From contig CANTUZ010000020.1 in the NCBI GenBank assembly GCA_947846985.1, forward strand, positions 4,541,959 to 4,605,958: DNA of 64,000 nt, given 5' to 3'. The notes under the pieces are model-generated. The model had not been told where the DNA came from. It ran no database searches and worked only from the letters and a program-made list of their open reading frames with translations. How positions within the stretch are numbered: position 1 is the first letter of the stretch; each line of letters begins with the position of its first letter. Source of the stretch: Fratercula arctica (taxonomy: Eukaryota; Chordata; Aves; Charadriiformes; Alcidae). Below are positions 12,001 to 24,394 of the stretch, piece by piece. The position numbers and the translations under genes are program-made.

Positions 12001-15000
12001 CACGTTGTGCCCCCTCCCCAACTGTCAATAGACAGCAGTCTGCCCCCGTAACTTCAATGTGGCACCTCCTCCTCCCCTTTACTCCCCACAAAGCCCATCC
12101 AACCATTCAAAGTCCCCACCCGGCAGCCAGGCTGGGGACACGGTGGCCATCGCACCACCGTGCTTTGCAATAGGGGGGCAGGCAGGAGAGCGCTGCTCCT
12201 TCTTGGCTTTCCCAGCTCGAGCACAGAGACCAATAATCGCCTCAAGTGAATGAGTGTTGCTAAGCAAAAAAAAAAAAAAACCAAAAAGCTAATTGCTTCA
12301 TATTCTTTACGTCTGGTTGTAAACTGCTCATAATTCGATGGATGGTGCCAGGGAACGCCGCTGCCGGGAGCGATGGTGGGTGCTGCCCAGTGGATGGGAC
12401 TGGGCTGGTGTGCCGGAGCCCAGATGGCAAGCAGATGTTTAACAGCCCTTTATCACCAATCTCAGTCACACATTTACCACCAGGCACAGCAACCCACCGC
12501 TCCCACATCCACCCCGGGGAACTCCAAACCCTTGGACTGGCTCGTTACCATTAGCTCCCAACAGCCAGCACGGGAGGAGGCACGGAAAGGCGCCAGGAAA
12601 ACACCCCCCCCAGCTCCAGACGTCCAATCTTTTTAACCTGGTCCCACTTCCCTGTCACCAGAAGCCGCACTTCACCTCCGATCTGGCCTAAATTCTCTCC
12701 GAATATCTGAAAACAGCAAGCCTAAAACAAGCAGCAGGGTGCAGGAGAAGGGGAAAAGGGGCTGAATCCAAGCATCCCTGTCTGGGTCTTTGCTTCTCCT
12801 CGGCACACAGTCCCTGTGAGAGACCTGGGACCATATCCCAGGTATCCCAGGTATCCCTTCGCATGCAGAAGGGCTGCAGCCCGTAGCTATTTTCCGTTCC
12901 TGCCGAGGCGCCCAGTCCAGGGATGTTGGGGAAGGAAAGGAGCAGCATTTCCCAGGGTTGAGGAGCGGCTCCCCCCGGGCTCTCAGGAGCAGCCGGGGAG
13001 GCAGAGCTGCTCCAGCGCCATAGGAAACACCCTCCTCCCAGTACCAAACCCCTGCGGACCCACCGAAGCCCTGTTTTCCAAGCAGGACCTTTCTTTGCTC
13101 CGTACCTATCAGTTATCCTTTGTGGCAGCTATCTTCCCTAAAGACAGGCTTTTAGATTTAGCTGAGGATAGTCCCATCCGTGACAAAGGTGGGGGAATTT
13201 ACCTTCAGCAGCTTGAGGACACTAGCCCATGGGCTAGCGCAAACCACGCTTGCCCCTTGGATGAGTAAACTGTGCTGAGACCTCCTTTCCCACAGCCGCT
13301 TCAAAGCTCCGAGTCCACCCTGCCGGAGCAGGGTACTCCAAACTGTATGTTTCTACAGGCAGAAGGGTTTTGTTGGATTATTATTTCTTTCTTGCGAGAA
13401 GCAACGTGGCTAGCGAAGGCAAGAGGAAGAACGGAGAAGCCAGTTGAGTCTAGCAAAACGCCGCACGCCATCCTGGAGACAGAGAGGCGAGGATGAGGAG
13501 AGCGATGAACATCCGACGTGCTCCTACAGCCGGGGCGGCTACGGAGCAGCCAGTGTTTAATTGCCAACAGCAGCGGCCAGAGGGGCAGATGGATGCCTGC
13601 TGCTAATGGGCTCTAATACTTCGTATCCTCACGACTAACGGACAGCTTTGCCAAGGCTTTGCTTCCCCACCAGCACCAAACACGCTGAAATAAACCTTGG
13701 ATTACGCCCGAGTTACAGCCACGTGGCTGGAAAGCAGCAGACTCTCCCCGGAACCACAGTCGCGTCACGACTCGGCCTCATCAGCGCCTTCTCCTGCCTC
13801 CCGGTTTCACAAGAAACTTGTTTTTTGTGGGACCAAACCAGCTCCGCAGCACCATTAATTTGCAAGTGGCATTTTAGTGGACGCAGTCACTAGTGAGTAC
13901 GGAAATAGCAGCTTATTTACTCCCCACGCGCTTCGCTGACAAACAAGTTCTCAAGTCCCATGGAGAGGACGCAGCGACCAGAGCAAGAACAATTCTACTC
14001 TCACACAGATAAATTGTCAACTGAACTCCAACCACAGACCTCGGTGCTGGTGGAATAAAGAAATCCCAGCAGGGTTTCTACATTCCAGATGGCATCTGGA
14101 TGCGCTGCCAGATACAGAGAAGCTTTTATTTAGCACGCTGTTTCTTTAAGCTATCTCACTGAATAAAGGGAAATTACAATGTTCTTTTTTTTTTTTTACT
14201 GACTAAAGAAATTAGAATGTTCATTTTTTTTTTTTAAGGCAGGTTTTAGAGCCAGCAGAACAGGTGAATGCGACTTTAAAAAAAAAAAAACCAAACAAAA
14301 CCCACTGTGGTTCATAAACCACCGCAGTTCGTAATTACGATGTTCAGCTTTGTCCACTGTTTTAAACAGGGTATTGCAGGAAGTTCAGACGGTGTTTTTT
14401 CCATGTCTAGGCCAGCAGTTTTCTACCCACTATACTTTTATAGGAAGAAATACCGCACGATGGGGTTTTAGAGATGCCCGGACGAGATGCAAGCACCGGG
14501 TGAGACACGGCTCGTGCTGCAAGACAGGAGCAAACAGCCCGTCCTACCGCTCCGGTTCTCAGCTCCGAGCAACGCTTTTCTTTAAGGCATAAACTAAACA
14601 ACCGATAACTTGAAAGCTCTCCCCAAAACGTCGCTCTGGAAGAGGGGTGACCAACCCCGTGGCCCTTGAACTCATTCCAGAGACTCCTACGCCACGATCA
14701 TGTCACATGCGGTGAGCGTGTCACCAGCATCGCTGCTCCGGAGGAAGCGCGTCAGCAGCCCAGCCTCATTCCCCAGTATCCCACTGGAAACCCCTGGAAA
14801 AGCCAATTTATGCCTGAAAAACACTTTGGGATATGAAGCCCACATCTTGTTGCCACGCTGGTCTTCCAGCCTCCTTCATCCCACCCAGCAAAGAGCCCCC
14901 AGCCAAGGGCATGATGCCCTGGAGAGCACCCAGTTCCTGCAAGGCATTCGAGATCCACACTACTCCTGGAAAACTCTGCCAAAATCATGGTATTCCCTAG

Positions 15001-15739
15001 TCTAAAAACTATGGAGTGATAGATGTAGCTTCACACACCAAAAAAAAAAAAAAAAAAAGTCATTAAAAATAATTACACTAGATAATGCTGCGCAGGATTA
15101 AGCATCACTGGGCCTTGCCACCTTCCCATGCTCGCGCGTATTCCGAGCTCCTCACCAAACACTTTACTCCAATTCATTAAAAAAACAAAGGGAATAAATA
15201 GTTGTCTGCATTATAGGCCAACGCTGCGTTAAAACAGAGGGAAGCGTTCGGACTCTTCTCTAAGTGAAGAACAAGATGTGACTTCTACTCACATTTGTTT
15301 TAATGCAAAGCCTCAAAAAACAAAACTTCAAAAAAACCCACCCTGAAATGCCTTCAAACCCGCGCGCTATTCGTATTGAAAGTTATGCTAACCAGCGAGC
15401 AAACTAAACCCAAGTCTTGATACTCGGCTTCAATCAGGGCAACAAAACATTAACATCCCTGTGTACGCCAAGCCAACACCTCGTTTGAATAAAACGAATT
15501 GCACTTGCACACTTTGTATTTTAGTTTAAAAGCTTCATCAGTCCGAGGAGCCCTTTCGGAAGGAAATTCACAGGGAAGAGCGTCTGCTTCTAAATGACCA
15601 CAACCTCCTCTGAAACACCAAAGGTGATGAAAAAAAATAGTTCATATTCTGATAAAGCTAAACATACGTGCATGAATCATGCTTTCCTCCAGTTACCTGA
15701 TGTCTCCCCTAAGTTCTTTCAAAGAAAAACAATTTGGCA

Positions 15740-18518
15740 TTATCTTGCAAATATCTTTATTACAATTTACAGATTAGTTCTGAATAGTTTTATTATGTAC
15801 AGAAATATAACTTTAGATATAAAAACCCAACAAACTTGACACAAATCAATTAAAATCTGTATAAAGCCAATGTTGAAGGTTTTCTAACTTCCTCTAAATT
15901 ATACAAAAATAAAATCTGATAATTACAGTTTTGATTTAAAGTTCGAGTGTTATTTTTACTGTCTCACTCAAAGCACTGACACATACACGTTCTCTATGAC
16001 CATTTTAAGGTATGTTATAGGGAAAATGGGGACAATCAAGTTTAGCTTTCTTCTAAGGTGATGTTTATGGTGATGAATTTAGTGTTAATTACCTGTCACC
16101 TTACACTGGATACTTTGAAAAGACGAGAGGCAGAAAAGCTTACCCAAGCAGGTATGTTTGAGTGGGAATCCGCAGTGTTAGAACACAGTGCTTGATACAC
16201 TGCAGATTTGGAAAAAAAAAAAAAAAACCAACCTCAAATGTTAGAAGCGCTTTGGAAATAGTTTTTAATCTAGTTTATATCCAATTTATCCACTCTGGTT
16301 GTTTCCAGCTGTAGCTTTTTCCAAGCTTCTGCAAACAGCCGATCAGTATTTGCAGGTGTTAATTCACACCACTCCAAAGCTCCTCACAAGCACCAGGAAA
16401 ACACGTGAGTTGTCCAGAGTAACTGAAGCACCAACAAGTTTCTCCAAGGTCGAAGAAACTAGGACAGCGACGGAAAAATTACTATAGAATATTCTGCCAA
16501 GAGCAACTAACAGCATTTTTACTTCTCAGTCATACTTGGACCATAAGTCAACAAATCGTCTACTGTAATTCTACATTTATCATCCTGCGCGCTTTTTCGA
16601 AACTAAAAGGCAGAACAGCTGTTATCAAATGATACAGGAAAATTAACTCCTAAAAATTTAAAAAAAAAAAATTATTTCACAGGATTTGAGGGCATGATTA
16701 GAATTCCACAACTAAAATTATCTTTTGTAAGAAAGGAGAATCCAATTATTTTTCAGGCCATGGGGATGACAAATGCCGTTGCCGCATTGCTCCCAAGCAG
16801 CCAGTCCGTGAGGCTGCTCGAGTTTCAGCTGTATTTTAAGGTTACGTGACAACTCTACTGTAGTTCACAGTTAACCCTCTGAATTTCATAACTCTAACAC
16901 TTCTAACACGTAGCAGAGAAAGGGAAGAAAATACATCATGCAATAAGAATAAAGTATAAACTCAACAACTCTGAAATTTGAGACAGAATTAAAAATAACG
17001 GCCAAAAAGCATGATAAAGCAGAAAATTCAGTAAAGTGCTGTGAAGCTCTTCTGTATCTGTAATCTTCTTCCGAATTAAAAATTGAAGCCATTAATCAGA
17101 TAATGCATCTGAAGTTTTTAGGTTTCTCCCTTAAAAAAAAAAGGGAAACAATTCTAGTCTGAACCAAGTAGCGAATCATTTATTCACACAACTTTGTGCA
17201 AACAGACAAGAACTCTTTGATGTTTGGCATTTATTCCATTGCGTGACCTCATACCTGCTTGGCTAACAGCCACACAACATCCGTCAGGTCCAAACACATA
17301 TCCGAATGGTGCTGCTTTTCTATTTTTGACTGAAACAACGATTAAACATTTTAAGTTAGGAACATAAATAAGGAGTGTTTTCCTTCCACTGAGGACCTCA
17401 ACTTTCAGACCCTAAATGTGAAATGTTATTTTCGTACCAGATGAACAAAAGTGCAGACGCATAGAGGTATTAATACTGGCTTTTGGTAAAGAACACAGCA
17501 ACTTGTAGCCTTAGATTTCCATAAATCAAAGATAATTCTCCTTAAAAGTACCAAACCAAGCACATTGGATACAAGAAATATGTAGAATCCTCCACTTCAA
17601 TCCCATCTTCAAAAAGCAGAATCAATTACGGCAACGTTACTCTAAGATTAACAAGAACTAGGGCCTAGTTCTCTGTGCGTGGCTACCTAAATTCAAACTA
17701 TCAGTCACAGCCTCGATACATACTTTGAAGCTTTAATTATTGATCAGGATGAGGCCTTTCATTGCCCTGAAAGCAAAGAGGTTTGGTGCATGAGCAGCCA
17801 ACACCCTTTGGAACAGTACTGGGTAAAGGTATTTATTTAAATAAAGACAAACCAAAGGGCTTGTAGTGCACCAGAGCTCCCCTGAATCCCCCAGTGTGCT
17901 AGACTGAAATATTAAGACACCAAAGCATTACATAAACACTCAAACATTAGATCACATGCAAAACTGGGATCTTAAAAGGAACAAACTATCTGCTTTGCAG
18001 TAAAGTTAACATTATTAGCTAACAAAATGTTGAGACTTTTGTACAAGTCAGAGAAAATGGAGAAGCACAAGAAAGTAGCACATGCCTCTAGAAACTTTAA
18101 ATCAAAACTGCAATAACTAGGTTCTGAGCCCCATAAATATCTCCTTCAAAATAGGTTTTGCTTTTTCAAAGTGCAAAAATCCAACTAAATAGTCACCACT
18201 TCTCCACATACGGCAGGCAGACAAGGCATTTTTGGAATGGATTTAACCTAAAGCAGTCTGTTCCTCAAGTGTTACTTAAAAGGAATGCAATTACACCACC
18301 CTTACCCTTGATGATAACCAAAAGGTTTTGTCTGGATACCAAAATGGGACACACAGATATATGTTGGTTGAATACCGAACTGGGGAAAAGAAACTGTTAA
18401 AATGCCACTTTTCTCCCCATTTCAAAATAGCACATGCAGCTGCCACTTCTTGTTTTGAAAATGTTCATGAGTGCGTAGGGTCACACAACTACCAAATCTT
18501 TTAAGGTGCTAGAAGAGA
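15740..18518 (-). other. PPP1R15B: PPP1R15B 3'UTR (inferred), with two AATAAA signals
   Basis: AT-rich, ORF-poor DNA follows the PPP1R15B stop on the minus strand. Reading that strand, two AATAAA hexamers occur at 15789-15794 and 15756-15761, about 2.7 kb after the stop, a length plausible for this family's long 3'UTR. Cleavage is expected about 15-25 nt beyond the second. Earlier A-rich hexamers may be used as well; transcript data would be needed to choose. Confidence 0.6.
15756..15794 (-). terminator. Tandem polyadenylation signals for PPP1R15B
   Basis: TTTATT on the plus strand at 15789-15794 and 15756-15761 is AATAAA in the sense of the gene. Two canonical hexamers 33 nt apart are typical of a strong 3' end. 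Confidence 0.55.
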
Positions 18519-21500
18519 TCAACCCTCTTGTGAGTAGGTTTCTTGGAGTCTATTAAATACTCTTTGTCTATGCTCTGTCGTGAAGCAGTATCCTATGGCT
18601 TCTTCTGTTTCTTGGATACGTTTCTGGAACCTGCATCCATCTCGTGCAAGCTCTTCCCAGGGTCCTTTACGATCCTCCTCGCCGCTTATGTAATACTCAA
18701 TAACTTTTTCAAGGAAGGTTACCTGGAAAAGACAAGTCATTTAGTAAAGCGTTAGTCAAACGCTCATGCAAAAATGAGCTTAATATTTATTTGCACATAT
18801 AATTTTAACAGAAGTTATTAAATGCCCAAAATACCAAAAAGCCTCAGATATGCTACCAATTCATGCTAGGTCTCTGCACCACCTAGGCCAGAGTATATGT
18901 CACCTCTCAGCTTTAAAAGCAACCAGTTGCTGACTTCTCTATCAAAAGTAGTGCTCAAACTACTGGAGTTTCTGAACTGCTGCCTAAGAGGCCTCTTTAG
19001 GCTGATGGCAGATCACAGCGTTCCCTTGTGAAATAATACCCTCCCTGACACCAGCACTGGGTTATAACCTTACACAGATACAGTTCAAGCAGGTAACTCA
19101 GTGGGACACGCGAGGACGCTCACCTAAGGCAAGAAATATGCTACCAGCCAACACCTCTGATTACTGAAGCTCACATAATAAGAAAAGGAAGAATCATTGT
19201 TCTGTGGAATAAGTAATCGTGTGAGTCAGCCTGTACTTCAGCACCAGAAAAAGAAACCACACTACGCTACATATAAGGAAGCAACACTCATCACTAGGTG
19301 ATGGAACAAACCCATCTATTCAGAGCTGGGATTAAATTTCAGTGTATTTTAAGTTCATGCAACAAAACGAAGTCGAAGTCACGGCACTTTAAAATACGTA
19401 CTAAAACTTTCACTCTGCTATTTTTAAGAGCTATTAAGCTACTTTAAGAAAAGAAACTTACAGGCTCAGCATCTAAACTTGACTGTATTTAGACTATCAC
19501 TACACTAAGGATTTAAGTTTTTCTGTTATAGAATGATAAGCAAAAGCCAGACTATTTCAGGCTCCTACTGAATCTTTCACTTAGCTGTACAAAAGGCACA
19601 AAACTGAAGCATCCACCAGCTCTCAGACTAGGACTGATTCTTGAAGACAAACCAAACACTGTCCTTACAGATAGGTCCACCAAATTTGCTGTAGAACAGC
19701 TACTTCTGGAAGGTTAGGAAGAAACTTGGGGGGTACAAAAAACCTGCTGCTCCATCCCCATGTTTTATTAACACAGAACCACACCCAGTTCATGCTAACA
19801 CAATAAGGAGCATAGAGTGAGATTGCTTTTTGTGGTAGTCACCTTCCAGCTTTCACAGAAAACATGAAGGTAACAGTTACAGAAGAAATGGAACTATAGG
19901 AATAATCAAAAGTTGAGGATAAAGAGCCACAAGGGATTGTGCAAAAGCAACCTCCCAGAAGTCATCCCATTCTAGGGCAGCATTCCCAAATTACTGCTGA
20001 GCTGTCTGTGAAAGGCAGGGGCATCAGAGCCCACACATCCTCACGCAGTGTCAATGCATTTGCTAACTCGCAAGTGAAACAAAACACTCCCAGGTTTTAT
20101 GACTTTACAGACATGAATATTGCTGCTGTTTGTTTGCAGGATGCCAGATAGGAAATAGCCTTGAGCAGGATGAATGGCCTGAAGATTTCCTGGGGACACC
20201 TTGGTCACTGCGGTCACTGCTCAGCAATCTCTGCTGTTTTGCAGCCAGACCTAATTAACTCTCTGCTTTCAAGCACACGGAGCTGTTACATCAGCCTATC
20301 CCTTTGTGAGTTCCCACCTTACATCCTTTTTACATCAGTCTAGGACACCCTTGGGCACAATTACTGGATTTTGTAACATCACGCTGAATATTGTGGTTAG
20401 ATCATCATTCTTTCACCATGTCAATAGATTGCACAGAGTCAAGCAATAAATTAGTCAAAAAATTACTACTGGTAAGGTACATCCTTGATACGCAACAAGA
20501 TTTTAGGTCACAGAAGTATGAACTTACAGCAGGGCTCATCAGTGCTACGTCGCAGCATTTCAGACAGATGCTCTCAGTTACAGAGGACCTCTTGCAAAAA
20601 CTGTTTGAGTATTTCCCATTTAGATTAAAATATAATAATTTATCCTGTGTGAAGCATTAAAAGCCACTTGGCCCAGCAAAAACAGGTATGAAGCTACCTC
20701 CAAGTCAGGCTCTCAATAAAAGAAGCAAACAAATCTCTCCACTGCAAGAACGCTAAAGCAAGCATTATACAACTGTTCTATTTTGATAACTTGTTACACT
20801 AGTGTATTACCCTGGGACTTGGTATCACAACTCATACAAATGTTTGCACTATCAGGCAAGACTCAGACATTACACCTGAAAAGCCATCTTGTACATCCGT
20901 AACATCGTAAAACTCATGAGAAGATGAATTTGTTTCTTACTCTTTACATGAATCCTATTAGGCATATTAAAGTTTTCTAATGCACTAACTCAACTAACTT
21001 TTGCACTCAAAAGCCCAGTTCCAGATTACATCCTTTTAATAAATGGCTGCTGAATTGTAATAGTCTCTTAAATGGAAATGGGAGTATTACTATACTCTCT
21101 ATTGAGACTTCAGTGGCTTACTGTAGCACGTGTTAACCCACAATACAAGATTCCTTCCTATTTCAAAAGACATTTGTAACTCAAGTAGGCTTGTCACAAG
21201 TCCTAAAAATGTTTACAATACTTTACATCTCTATTACACTACACCCACAAAGGTCCTAAAATACCTTATCAACGTTATTCATAACAGAAAGGTGTACTTT
21301 CCAGAGGAAAAACTGACATCACAGTTCTCATCTGTTTCTCCGATAACGAAAACTATGTTACAACACAAATACAGAATGGAAACTAGAAAAGGAATTTAAA
21401 GAAATTACCCGCTCTGTGTCACTGAATTACGAAATCTACCATCACGTGTAAATGATGAGGCACAGTCATTTCATCCAAATAATTAGACCATAAGCTCATG

Positions 21501-23201
21501 GGGGCATGATCTGCCTCCACCGTGGCTGGAATCCAGGCACAAGTGACCTCACCCACTCACCTACTTCACGCAACGTGGGTTTGTTGTTTTGTTGTTTTTT
21601 TTTTTTTTAGCATCCCCAAAACACAAAAACATAAACAAAGTATATACCTTTTTCCGCTTGGTACTTCTACATTTCTCACCAGAGAGAATGCCATGCTGCA
21701 CAAAGTCAGTGACCCCACAGTTATGTTTTTCCAGCTGCACCCGACAGACAGTTAAGTGACTGTGCTCAGAAACAACCAAACTCGGCCTCTCTGCTCCTTT
21801 TAAACCAGGCGTCCCTTTTTTCTCTGCTGTTTGAAAGGCTGCCTTGAAATTTAAAGGGTTATATGGATCATCTGAGGTACAGAACGAGTTCCAAAGTTTC
21901 AAGTTTTCTGCCTCATCCACACTGCTACAGTCCCAGTCGTCCTCCTCTTCAGAACTGGGGTGAGGAGAGCCTGAGGACTCCTCTGCCCATGAAGAATCTT
22001 CCTCCTCCTCCTCCTCCACATCCGACATATCCTTTCCCGGATCACTGGAAGATGTCTGAATGGTGGCTGTGAAGTTCTGAGGGTTGTATGGATCCAAACT
22101 GTAGAAGGAATTCCAGAGATGAAGCCTTTCCCCGTCCTGGCTACCGGCATCTGAATCAGAGGGGAGCCCTTCACTGTCAAACCCGTCATCGTCATCATCA
22201 TCCCAGTCTTCCTCATCATCCGCACTCTCCTCCCCACTGGAAGCTCCCCCTATGATATAGTCTATTAATTTATTTGCACAGGCAGGTCTGGCTGAAACTG
22301 GAAGGTTTTGCTCTGTTTCGGAGTCCTTGTCATCCTCTTCAGTCAAGGCTTCTGCCTCAAGTGCTCCCTTCACAGCTGAACCCCTGATCCCCTCCTGCTC
22401 CACGGGACCACCTCCAGCTTGTCTCCCTGACTCACTCGGCTCCTCGGGCTGCTTCAACTCCCCAGTGTCACACCGCTGCTCCTGCCGTCCCTCTACCTCT
22501 TCTTGACAAACACCCTTGTGGTGGTGCTGCTCCTCCTCCAGGCTGTGATAGCCGTGGTCCGGCTCTGGCACGGCCAGGCCGCCGCTCGCCAAATGCCAAC
22601 GCTGGAGAAAAGCCAAGCGCTTGCTGCGGAGGAACTCAACCTCCGGTAAGCCGCCCCGGGCAGGGCAGCCTCGCCAGGCCTCGGCGGGGGCCTCGGCTCG
22701 CAGGGGCTGGGGCAGATGGCTCTTGCCGGAGGAGCCGGCCTGGCCCTGCTCCGGGCCCAGCACGTACCAGTCCACACGCCGTAGGGGGAAGGACGCCAGG
22801 CTCCGCACCAGCCCGCTTCCCCAGAGACCCGCCGGGGGCTCCGTGCCGCCCTCTCCCCCCTTCTCCAGGGCCTCCTCCGGCCACGGCAGTGTCTCCTCGG
22901 TCCAGTCCAACGAGGCGGCCGGCTCCGAGAGCAGCAGCAGCGGTGGCTGGGGTCCCTTGGCGGGCGGCTGCCCGGCGGCGGGGCAGAGGGCACTGCTCAG
23001 CGCGGGGCCGGGCAGCAGCCGCTGCAGCAAAGCGGGCAGCGGGGAGAGGAGCTGCGACATCAGCCGCAGCCAGGAGAAAGGCGGGCTCGCCTGGGGCGAG
23101 GCGCCGGCGGGGGCCGCGCTGGGCCCGGCCAGCTTAGGCCAAGCCGCGGCGAAGCCCAGCCGGGCCCGCCCCACGCCGTGTTCCCGGCCGCTGGGCTCCA
23201 T
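18519..23201 (-). CDS. PPP1R15B: PPP1R15B (CReP), PP1 regulatory subunit 15B, two coding exons
   Basis: Exon 1 is 21648-23201 (ATG 23201-23199, 518 codons, donor AAG/GTATAT); exon 2 is 18519-18722 (acceptor TTTTCCAG, stop TGA 18521-18519). The predicted protein is 585 aa (human about 713). The family brings PP1 and G-actin to phosphorylated eIF2-alpha and dephosphorylates it constitutively, acting at the ER. Visible marks: an N-terminal hydrophobic/amphipathic stretch ([20 protein letters not shown], about residues 43-62); the twin motifs [18 protein letters not shown] and [19 protein letters not shown]; an Asp/Glu-rich stretch; PP1-docking KVTF at 518-521; and the C-terminal core [19 protein letters not shown]. 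The ATG at 23201 is chosen because MEPSG starts the conserved N-terminus; an in-frame ATG at 23441 would add 80 unrelated residues from the promoter. Poly-Pro and Ala-rich filler is shorter than in mammals. Confidence 0.96.
18723..21647 (-). other. PPP1R15B single intron within the CDS
   Basis: A 2.9-kb AT-rich intron, donor GTATATAC and acceptor CTTTTCCAG, phase 0. A T-run (21596-21609 on the plus strand) sits close to the donor. No other gene was recognised inside. Confidence 0.85.
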
Positions 23202-23230
23202 GAGCGGCGGCGGTGGGCTAAGGAGACTCT

Positions 23231-23341
23231 TCAGCGTTCCCAGCGGTGCGGCGGAGCCTGCGGAGAGGCGCTCCGTCGAGGGGCTGTGGGTTGGCGGTCG
23301 CGGGGGTCGGCGGGCGGCTTCCCTCGGTTTCTCGACTCCAT
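23231..23341 (-). CDS. Upstream ORF in the PPP1R15B 5' leader, 36 aa
   Basis: The ATG at 23341-23339 lies in a strong context (AGGATGG: A at -3, G at +4). It opens a 36-codon frame starting [15 protein letters not shown] and closing with TGA at 23233-23231, 29 nt before the main ATG and in a different frame. The main ATG has a weaker context (C at -3). As I recall, human PPP1R15B mRNA is reported to stay translated under eIF2 phosphorylation through an upstream ORF, so regulation of this kind is plausible here. It depends on the transcript starting upstream of 23341. Confidence 0.6.
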   Translation of the reverse strand: MESRNRGKPPADPRDRQPTAPRRSASPQAPPHRWER

Positions 23342-23610
23342 CCTGCTGCGGGCGGCGGCACAAAATGGCGGCGCGGGGCCGAGCGCGGCGACTCCACCCG
23401 CCCGCAGCCGGCGCGAGCCCCGAGGGGAGGGGCCAACCCAAAGGCGCAGGCGCTTGCCCGCCCCCTTAACGTCACCGCGCGCCGCCGCCGCCCATTGGGC
23501 AACGGTGGCCGTCGCCGAGGAGGAGGCCCCGCCCCTCGCTCCGCGTGGGGATTGCATCAGCCGCAGCGCGCCGCGCGGCAGCGCCCCCTCTGGCGGCGAG
23601 GCACCGGGGC
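23342..23610 (-). promoter_or_regulatory. PPP1R15B CpG-island promoter
   Basis: CpG-dense DNA with no TATA box. Sites readable on the gene's strand: a YY1-type GCCGCCATTTT at 23372-23362, a CCAAT box at 23498-23494, a CRE-like GTGACGTTAA at 23475-23466, and GC boxes near 23455-23465 and 23525-23537. The YY1 site just before the upstream ORF suggests initiation near 23370-23400. Start positions are inferred, not observed. Confidence 0.65.
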
Positions 23611-23725
23611 CGGGGGATGAACCGGGCCGCGGGGCGGGGAAGGATACGGGCTCGGCGGAGATAAACCGCGGCAGGGGCAGCTGCCCGGCTCCCCGGAGCC
23701 CGCCAGCCAGCGGCGCACCCCGGTT

Positions 23726-24168
23726 AGAATCACAGGATGGTTTGGGTGGGGAGGGGCCTTAAAGCCCCGCCAGTGCCACCCCCTGCCCTGGGCAGGGACA
23801 CCTCCCACCAGCCCAGGCTGCTCCAAGCCCCGTCCAACCTGGCCTTGAACCCCTCCAGGGATGGGGCAGCCACAGCTTCTCTGGGCAACCTGGGCCAGGG
23901 GCTCACCCCCCTCACAGCCAACAATTTCTTCCCCAGATCTCAGCTAAATCTCCCCTCTTTCAGCTTAAAACCCTTCCCCCTCGTCCCATGGCTCCCCTCC
24001 CTGATCCAGAGTCCCTCCCCAGCTTTCCTGGAGCCCCTTTAGGGACTGGCAGGGGCTGGAAGGTCTCCCCGGAGCCTTCTCTTCTCCAGGCTGAACCCCC
24101 CCCAGCTCTCTCAGCCTGTCCCCACAGCAGAGGGGCTCCAGCCCTCCCAGCATCTTCCTGGCCCTCTG
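23726..24168 (-). mobile_element. CR1 LINE 3' fragment (minus)
   Basis: On the plus strand it begins with the element's 3' end (AGAATCACAGGATGGTTTGG), then GGGCAGGGACACCTCCCACC, GGGATGGGGCAGCCACAGCT, and ends at the truncated 5' side near CATCTTCCTGGCCCTCTG. It fills most of the short space between the PPP1R15B promoter and the PIK3C2B 3' end. Confidence 0.93.
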
Positions 24169-24394
24169 TTAATCAGCCATTTGTGGGCACGCTTCGGCAG
24201 CCCTCGGGGTAACAATGGCTGAGATGGGCAGGAGGGTGCTGGGGTTCCCGTGTGTGCCAACAGGACAGTGCCTGGGGACCGAGAGGGCCATGTCCCCACC
24301 CACCCAGGACTCGGCCTCCCGGGCTCTGCGGCGGGCAGATGTGCAGGCAGATGTGCAGGCAGTGCTCACGCATCGCCCCATGCGTTTCATCTCC

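Larger units (their letters stand above)
7778..15740. other. Intergenic region between PLEKHA6 start and PPP1R15B 3' end
   Basis: Apart from a CR1 copy at 11521-12000 and simple A or T runs (12266-12280, 14188-14200, 14227-14237, 14276-14290, 15041-15058), no gene, tRNA or convincing exon is visible. Open frames are short and show no family motif. Composition changes from GC-rich to AT-rich at about 13.9-14 kb, where it merges into the AT-rich 3' region of PPP1R15B. It should contain the 5'UTR and promoter of the WW-domain form of PLEKHA6, but no clear promoter signature was found next to 7777. Confidence 0.6.

Noticed and set aside
23202..23441. In-frame upstream extension of PPP1R15B (ATG at 23441)
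   Set aside because: Would add 80 residues overlapping the CCAAT/YY1 promoter zone; the conserved N-terminus starts at the ATG at 23201.
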